A DNA stretch of 64,000 bases. Source: Symbiodinium sp. CCMP2592 (lineage: Eukaryota > Sar > Dinophyceae > Suessiales > Symbiodiniaceae). Both the position numbers and the translations under genes were made by a program. Below are positions 59,301 to 64,000 of the stretch, piece by piece. Where the stretch lies: assembly GCA_905221615.1 (NCBI GenBank), contig CAJNDT010000975.1, positions 1 to 64,000 of the forward strand, written 5' to 3'. The stretch's first letter is position 1; every line of letters begins with the position of its first letter. The notes beneath the pieces were generated by a model. That model was not told where the DNA came from, did not search any database, and worked only from the letters and a program-made list of their open reading frames with translations.

Positions 59301-61262
59301 AGAGGCTGGTATGCACACAAGATACGCTCGGTCCTCAATCAGCCTGCACACGTCGGCCACACACCTACAGCTGACCTGTACCGACTATATTCAATCCAAG
59401 ACCCGGTAGCCAAAATCCAAACAAGGATGGCTTCTAGACTCAAGCGGTTGTGCAAGAGAACAGCCCCCTCCGAAGCCACCACTACAGCCCTGCCTGCACA
59501 CACTCCCAGTGAACCCTCAGCGACGCGGGGCCCATGGGCCAGGCTGAGTCCACCAGCGACGGGCCTAGCAACACACCAGCAGCCGTCTGAACCACATACA
59601 TACGGTGACGTCACGCAACTGAGCCACGTCGTACAGGACCTACAGGACATGCTGAGAGAGGTGGAAAACCTCCCGGCGAGCACCGAGGCCTCACAGCAGC
59701 GGCTACACGCCTGCCCTCACTGCGAGTCGGGTTTTGTCTCTGCACATGGCTTACACATGCACGTCACGCGAATGCATCGCGAGCACGTGCAAAGGTACAT
59801 TCCCCCCTCCTTTGATCGCAGTCGGCACTCCAAGGATGGTCTACCTGTATGTTCTGCATGCGACAAGGCTTTCCATCAATGGAAAGGCCTACGTGACCAT
59901 CTCTTATCGGGGGCCTGCACGCAGCCGGAACGACTGCGTCAGATCTCTCTCACCACTGAGGAACAGATGCAGGGTCAGGCCCTCCAGGGCCTGGCGGCCT
60001 TTCGCGCCAAGGTGCAGAGTTCGCCCAGCAACAAACTCAGTGCCATTGCCACCCGGCCAGAGGCTCAGGAGCTTAAGCATCGGTGCATTTTGTGCGGTTT
60101 TTGGACCCCGGACCATACCAAGATGAAGAATCATCAACGACAGGCCCATGCACAAGCATGGCAGCGAGATGGTCCGGCAGCACTTCAGCTTTGCAAGGCC
60201 TATTCTGTGCAGATGATAAAGGGGCACCCCTGCCCCTTTTGCAGGCTGCCGGTCTATGACAAACGCAAACACCCTGAGCAATGCATTGTCCTGTTTCAGG
60301 TTCTGCTTGGGTGGCACAAGGTGCAAGGCACGGACAAGATGCGGGAACAATGTTCCAAGCCTCATCCCAAGACCGCGGTGACAATGTCACTTAGTGGCTT
60401 TTTTGGGGCTGCAGACAAGCCAGCTACCGCGGCTGCATCACCCACTGTTGCCATGGCAACGACGGGCGCCGTCGGCAGCACTCTCCCGCCAGGCCTGTAT
60501 TCTCGTATGCGACACATGGTGAACTCGGGTAACACCTGCTATGTCAATGCGACCATTCAGGCCCTACTAGCCGCGCTAGACTCTGCGTCCAATGTAGCGG
60601 AACTGGGACCACTGGTCCAACACTGCATCAACCCGGAAGCGGATCCAATGGATACGAGGCACATAAACCCTCCAAGCCTATTCGCTCTCCGGTCCTTAGT
60701 GCCTAGATGGCGATTCGATGGCCGTCAACAAGACGCCTCCGAATTTGTCACATACATGCTAGAGCACAACACGGGGACTCTGCAACCCGCTCGCTGGGAA
60801 GGACGCACTAATGGAGTGCCGGAAAGTGAGGATGACGGCCTCACGCCGTTGCTGCTGCCCCTTTCCTCAGCCTGTCGTACACTGCAGCAGGCCTGCACGG
60901 CATGGTATGACCACACGTTCCAGCGCGCCCTGGCATGGGCCCCTGACATCCTGCCAGTCACAATCGCTCGATGGATGGACGGCACAAAACGACGCACCCC
61001 GCTGGACCTGCGCAGGCACCTCTCAATGCCGTCTTGGATTGAGGGTCAGGGCCGGCAATGGCATCAATATGCAGTCATTTCGGGAGTTTTTCACATAGGT
61101 GCTGACATACACTCCGGCCACTACCGGTCCTTCTGGATTCACCCAAATGGAGGCGCGCTGTATGTGGGGGATGATGCCACCCGCCCATACCCAGCCTCGG
61201 CCTCAGATCGCAAACATGTTATGGAAGACTGCTACCTCCTTTTCTTGAGAAGACAGGAGTGA
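56322..61262 (+). CDS. LINE ORF2: EEP endonuclease, reverse transcriptase, zinc fingers, ubiquitin-specific protease
   Basis: 1,646 codons, uninterrupted. By residue: EEP endonuclease about 73-360 (RVLSWNAGHLG, FVLQETHW, LAGDFNSSL near 261, TQIDFVLT near 322, HLPISAAV). The non-LTR RT spans about 620-900 (CLIPKPGKPADKPSQLRPL, FALDLSQAFDTVSR near 728, IKQGCKLAPTLF, FTGYADDFTMH near 825). Four Cys/His units follow about 1130-1320: C2H2 fingers CPHC, CSAC and CILC, then CPFC..KHPEQC. A C19 ubiquitin protease covers about 1395-1646, with Cys box NSGNTCYVNATIQALL, a DGRQQDASEF middle motif, His box HSGHYRSFW near 1596-1604 and GDDATRPYP supplying the third residue. All catalytic positions appear intact in every domain. 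USP on a LINE ORF2 could remove ubiquitin from the particle or a chromatin target. That role is inference. Confidence 0.93.
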   Translation: MALLPVHSQNYSQIRKNSFKHVCRQVAASQQPVSYRGQVLTPALLRRMGNCPPQPGSKQSFAPRSRAGQATRPLRVLSWNAGHLGQQQWSEVKSWLSTEAHHTCDVFVLQETHWQATAEFSVAGWYCISSASAADPKASRRKQRGGKAHKQSPAEAMPNDDKMTPPRKEPSTTRADGVMVFLSPHILPKSVRWQEHVIGRALEVRFDWHGARINLVAVYQHVWSPAKQVQTNRQDRAHVLKALSRCVQRVPHRDTLILAGDFNSSLQKQPRLVGPEIISPQEPRSDEPELTNFLLNHRLVALNTWRPQPPHTFQQGDTRTQIDFVLTREVSAGGAAKNSTPLAAFPLGSWKKGGHLPISAAVKPVRHWNLPAPQIQQHHYDTAALQAAVRDNTLPAQHMLEWVTARLTPDMQPASWDRLLGEAASRFFPKTPVAMPDSPETSLARRMWRSARGSNAHPSAEPSPEDEARQRLCDQHKQAVKQARKDQTKRFLAEVDQALSQGDQHLAYQTLKHLRPWKPALKAQLKDAHGFLLSPANELDELGKYATKVFAAHPQLPSDSGLLPLLPQTKLAKHIASIKPSKAVPKGAAPAAAWKLCAQPISAALSQYCSSLTQDQSLDDDLTRADLCLIPKPGKPADKPSQLRPLGILRPDAKGLAGTAKELLEPFTLPYMKPLPQFAYLPGRGLSDAQSRVVQHLREARQLCRNANLTRADQQRGQCPVGLVGGITFALDLSQAFDTVSRSEILSLLDELGADPPLKKLIHGLHHRSKYRLHSQGAYKDVETTTGIKQGCKLAPTLFSVLTGRLLHRLIDAFGWDNVRRYFTGYADDFTMHRTIRSQADVDAAHKMILQLLSEVTKLGLRVNPAKCAMLVKLNGREAEAVLQKHTCWLPDSTGTLQRHWRLGKHRSFPAYKLEAQIKYLGIQISYGNFEMQTLRFRIAEAAKKLQQVKRFVYNRRTAGPMARLKVWFTTVWATLVTGLPEVGLTEETARHLRGWYAHKIRSVLNQPAHVGHTPTADLYRLYSIQDPVAKIQTRMASRLKRLCKRTAPSEATTTALPAHTPSEPSATRGPWARLSPPATGLATHQQPSEPHTYGDVTQLSHVVQDLQDMLREVENLPASTEASQQRLHACPHCESGFVSAHGLHMHVTRMHREHVQRYIPPSFDRSRHSKDGLPVCSACDKAFHQWKGLRDHLLSGACTQPERLRQISLTTEEQMQGQALQGLAAFRAKVQSSPSNKLSAIATRPEAQELKHRCILCGFWTPDHTKMKNHQRQAHAQAWQRDGPAALQLCKAYSVQMIKGHPCPFCRLPVYDKRKHPEQCIVLFQVLLGWHKVQGTDKMREQCSKPHPKTAVTMSLSGFFGAADKPATAAASPTVAMATTGAVGSTLPPGLYSRMRHMVNSGNTCYVNATIQALLAALDSASNVAELGPLVQHCINPEADPMDTRHINPPSLFALRSLVPRWRFDGRQQDASEFVTYMLEHNTGTLQPARWEGRTNGVPESEDDGLTPLLLPLSSACRTLQQACTAWYDHTFQRALAWAPDILPVTIARWMDGTKRRTPLDLRRHLSMPSWIEGQGRQWHQYAVISGVFHIGADIHSGHYRSFWIHPNGGALYVGDDATRPYPASASDRKHVMEDCYLLFLRRQE

Positions 61263-61435
61263 CTCTGACTCACCCTCAAGGGGTGAGTGCTGGCCCTCCA
61301 AACCTAGGAATGCGTGCACCAATAGGGTGCCTGTGCGTGGGAAGGCCGGACCCCACAATGAACTATCTCCGCGCGTGCACGGATGAGTTTTTATTTTCCC
61401 TGCAAAACAAATTTATTTCGCTTTCGAAATAAATT
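61263..61435 (+). terminator. LINE 3' untranslated region with two stem-loops
   Basis: Just after the stop, CTCACCC and GGGTGAG pair around TCAAG (about 61,270-61,288). At 61,410-61,435, AATTTATTTCG and CGAAATAAATT form a perfect 11-bp stem with a CTTT loop. Non-LTR elements often end in a stem-loop recognised by their RT, so 61,435 is a plausible 3' end. No poly(A) tail is seen. Confidence 0.6.
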
Positions 61436-61793
61436 AGGGCATGTGTGTGACAGTTCTCATGTGAGCTATGTTAAGAGTGTTTCTCACGAAACATTTCTGC
61501 TCAAGGGAGAGGTGGGTGGGACCCCCAAAGTTTTGTAGAATTTTTCGTCTGGGGGTAGTGCATGGATGGTGCCGGGGCTCAGCCACTGAGCGAGAGAGCA
61601 GTTCGTGAGCTGCTACATGACCTTGAAGAGCGTGTGCTTGAAGCTCTAAGTGACGTGCTTTACAGAGCGGATAGACTTGAGGTCTGTGCCGGCTACTGTC
61701 CATTAGCAACTGCCTTCTGCAGAATCGCATAGCTTCTTGTGAAGGCTTGAATCGGAGTGAGACGACTGACGTCGATCTCGAAGCACCAGACTG
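61436..61793. other. Spacer between LINE and recombinase gene
   Basis: 358 bases without a recognised feature. A minus-strand frame of 159 codons overlaps the start of the recombinase but has no motif. Confidence 0.5.
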
Positions 61794-63881
61794 ATGGAGC
61801 TGTGTGACAAGTCTTGTCAGGAGGAAACTGAGGCCACTAGCATGGCCCTCCCGGAAGACATTGATCTTCTGGAAGATGATGTCCAGGAGGCTAGTGTGGA
61901 GAAGCTTTCTCATGAGGCTTCCTTGCGGATGTCAGTTGCCATACAAGACGCAGGGTTAGGTTTAGGGCGTTGCGTGATTGACACGAAGCTTCCTTGGGAA
62001 CTTCCGGGACTTGAGTTGGTTTTTGGTTCTCGTGCAAGCGTGCTTCCCAAAGCCAGTGATGCCATCTTACCGCAGGCGGTGCCTTTTCCTGTCAGGGAAT
62101 CTGTTGAAGAGGCATCCTCTTCGCGCGACTGTGCGCATCGTGCCAAGAAGGCCAGAGCAAGCGTTACCCTGGGAGCCTGCTTTCGAGATGTTGTCAATTT
62201 CAACCTTGTGGAAACTGACGCTGCGCTTGAAGAAGTCAAATGGACCAGAGCTTTAGAAATGTGGCTATTCGTGATCATGGAGGACTCCAGCTGTTCTGCG
62301 ATAGGATCCCGGATTAGCCGCAAAAACGGAGCTGATGCCATGAAGTGTCTTCGTGAACTCTTCGGGAAGAAAGCATCCAGTACCGTCGCAAAGCGTGGGA
62401 GTGCAATGCAGAAGTTCGTTGTGTGGATACACAAAGCTTGCCCAGGCGAGTGTGCCCTGCCAATCACTTCAAAGCGTGTCGATGATTACATCGAGCAACT
62501 ACAGGAAGCTAAGGTCCGACCTGGATCTTTCACAAGCTTTACTGAAGCTGTCAATTTCTCAGTGCATGTCGTGGGCTTGCCTTTCGATTGTGACGGATCT
62601 CTGAGGAACCCTTTCTCAGGAAAGCAGTTGTTCAGTCCTTGGGCTCGTGGGGCTGTTGCGCTGGAGATACAGAAGAAAGCAGAGAGGAGGCAGAGCGCTG
62701 TCCTAACCACTGACAGCGTTCTTTACCTTGAGGCTCTCTTGAGCGACGAGGATGAAGATTTAGTCGACCGTTACGCTGCAGGATGCATGATCTTCAGTTT
62801 GTTCAGCCGTAGTCGCATTAGTGATCTCAGAAAGGTCAAGGATTGGATTTTGGATTTTGATTGTTTGCAAAGCCACGGGCAAGGTTTCCTTGAGTGCAGC
62901 ACTCGCAGTCACAAGACTGAGAAGGACGTCGCGGCCATTGGTCTTGCCATGCCCCTTGTTGCACCGGCTGTCGGCTTAGGTAAGGTGAGCTGGGCTGTTA
63001 CATTCAGCAAGGTTGCTTCTGCAGTAGGTTTGGGGTTCGTAGGTCGGCCTGAGGGGCCTTTGCTGCCCGCTCCGGACGTCACCGGAGGATGGTTGTCCAG
63101 GTCGGTGACCACCTCCGAAGCTGGCGCTTGGCTCTGCAAGATTCTTGATAAGGGAGGGCAGCCATCCCAAGGGATCACAGGTCACAGCTTGAAAAGCACT
63201 ACACTGACCTGGGCCTGTAAATTTGGTTTCGATAAGTATTCCCGGTTACAACTTGGACACCATGCCACTGGCGAAGGAACATTGCACACCTATGGCCGAG
63301 ATTACTTGGCGCCTGCCCTCAGGCGCTACGACGAAATGTTGGCTGCAATTCGTAACGGAACATTCTTCCCTGACCTTACGCGCTCGGGCCGAGTGCGAGC
63401 CGCTGCACAAGTTCCGAAGGTGGAGGTCTCTGATGATGAAGTGCCTGATCTCGGGTTGACCAGCTTCGCTTCAGAAGGTTCTTTTGAGGCCATTGGTGTA
63501 GCATCCGCCGGAGAGAAGAGTGATGAAGATCAGGTTGCAGCACCCACTGACCATGAGCTGTCCTCCTCGGACAGCAGTAGCTCGCAGGACGAAGCCGTTG
63601 CAGGCAAGGACCACCCCGACTTGGACAACGACGAGATGGCGTGTGCAGTCGCCCGTCCCAAGCCAAGTTGGGAACCTGGATATGTCATGTACAAACATGT
63701 TAGGACACAGGTCGTTCATCTTTGCGCACAAGGCAGTTCGACCGGAGTTTTTGCGTGTGGGCGGAAGGTGACGTCCGATTTCAAGGAGGTCGCCCAAACT
63801 AAATTTTTGTCTTTTCGGAAGTGCAAGACCTGTGAAGGGGCAAAGCCGCTCCGCGATCCGAGCATTGGCCGAGGCCGTTAA
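61794..63881 (+). CDS. Tyrosine recombinase with C-terminal His/Cys cluster (Crypton/DIRS-like)
   Basis: 695 codons from ATG 61,794. Residues about 150-270 are the SAM-like DNA-binding part (MKCLRELFGKKASSTVAKRG, KRVDDYIEQLQEAK). The catalytic domain spans about 300-520: Arg in SRSRISDLRK near 338, GHSLKSTTLTWA near 463 (the usual HxxR is HxxK), LGHH near 488 and the nucleophile Tyr in TYGRD near 499. After an acidic linker, the end reads YKHVRTQVVHLCA...CKTC near 677. No RT is adjacent, so it is either a Crypton-like element or the recombinase part of a broken DIRS. Intact termini and target sites were not identified. Confidence 0.82.
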   Translation: MELCDKSCQEETEATSMALPEDIDLLEDDVQEASVEKLSHEASLRMSVAIQDAGLGLGRCVIDTKLPWELPGLELVFGSRASVLPKASDAILPQAVPFPVRESVEEASSSRDCAHRAKKARASVTLGACFRDVVNFNLVETDAALEEVKWTRALEMWLFVIMEDSSCSAIGSRISRKNGADAMKCLRELFGKKASSTVAKRGSAMQKFVVWIHKACPGECALPITSKRVDDYIEQLQEAKVRPGSFTSFTEAVNFSVHVVGLPFDCDGSLRNPFSGKQLFSPWARGAVALEIQKKAERRQSAVLTTDSVLYLEALLSDEDEDLVDRYAAGCMIFSLFSRSRISDLRKVKDWILDFDCLQSHGQGFLECSTRSHKTEKDVAAIGLAMPLVAPAVGLGKVSWAVTFSKVASAVGLGFVGRPEGPLLPAPDVTGGWLSRSVTTSEAGAWLCKILDKGGQPSQGITGHSLKSTTLTWACKFGFDKYSRLQLGHHATGEGTLHTYGRDYLAPALRRYDEMLAAIRNGTFFPDLTRSGRVRAAAQVPKVEVSDDEVPDLGLTSFASEGSFEAIGVASAGEKSDEDQVAAPTDHELSSSDSSSSQDEAVAGKDHPDLDNDEMACAVARPKPSWEPGYVMYKHVRTQVVHLCAQGSSTGVFACGRKVTSDFKEVAQTKFLSFRKCKTCEGAKPLRDPSIGRGR

Positions 63882-64000
63882 TGCTATGATGCAGCGAAAG
63901 TCGGCTGCAGAGAGTTTGTGAAGGTGCACTTGAAAGGCATCGCCTGAGAAAATACAGGGCAGACGACTTGTGGTCTGCAAAGTGAATGTCTGTTTGTGGA
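63882..64000. other. Right window edge, non-coding
   Basis: 119 bases after the recombinase stop. No feature is recognised. The element's 3' end is probably outside the window. Confidence 0.5.

Overview
The window reads as accessory, repeat-dominated nuclear DNA of a dinoflagellate, probably from the Symbiodiniaceae/Suessiales side. This is inferred from several things: giant uninterrupted retroelement ORFs with Lys-rich gag tails, Copia polyproteins carrying methyltransferase-like inserts, a degenerate TTTAGGG telomere-type tract, very long trinucleotide arrays, and LINE ORFs with C2H2 fingers. No housekeeping gene, rRNA, tRNA, CRISPR array or bacterial-type operon was found. The exact species cannot be read from this sequence.

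Layout. (1) 1-12,387 (minus) and 13,162-29,013 (plus) are two copies of one giant Ty1/copia-like LTR retrotransposon placed head to head, making a palindrome with about 12.4-kb arms around a 774-bp CCCCTTTAAG minisatellite. The right copy is complete (15,852 bp). It has apparently identical 250-bp LTRs, a tRNA-iMet-type primer site, a CCCCT target duplication and two matching polypurine tracts. Besides gag-protease-integrase-RT-RNase H, the element carries a methyltransferase-like insert. A second ORF of up to 2,379 codons combines a Tpt1/KptA-like domain, a zinc cluster, an endonuclease/exonuclease/phosphatase (EEP) domain, one membrane helix, an Ada-like Cys cluster and a coiled coil. The two copies are broken at different places. 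(2) 29,014-33,400 holds degraded exon-like fragments and short palindromes. (3) About 33,420-38,110 is a second, unrelated and decayed Copia element with a C-terminal methyltransferase-like domain and a small membrane/Cys ORF. (4) 38,925-44,016 is a pair of about 665-bp direct repeats enclosing a 435-bp-period satellite. (5) 44,176-45,649 has interstitial telomere repeats and a 1.1-kb palindrome of TAG/CTA arrays with perfect 39-bp inverted ends. (6) 45,649-61,435 is a LINE-like region. ORF1-like fragments and an ORF2 (EEP nuclease, RT, zinc fingers, ubiquitin-specific protease) bracket a series of cargo-like ORFs: a protein-kinase-like protein, a 2OG-oxygenase-like protein, three tandem paralogues with an F-box-like signature, and a sugar transferase. 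(7) 61,794-63,881 encodes a tyrosine recombinase.

The elements share parts. Methyltransferase-like domains occur in both Copia lineages. A short His/Cys cluster occurs at the C-terminal side of three otherwise unrelated elements, twice after a single membrane helix. A CACAG-containing repeat sits at many of the ORF boundaries of the LINE-like region and may be a trans-splice acceptor. The strongest candidates for an undescribed system are the second ORF of the giant Copia element and the cargo-rich LINE-USP region.
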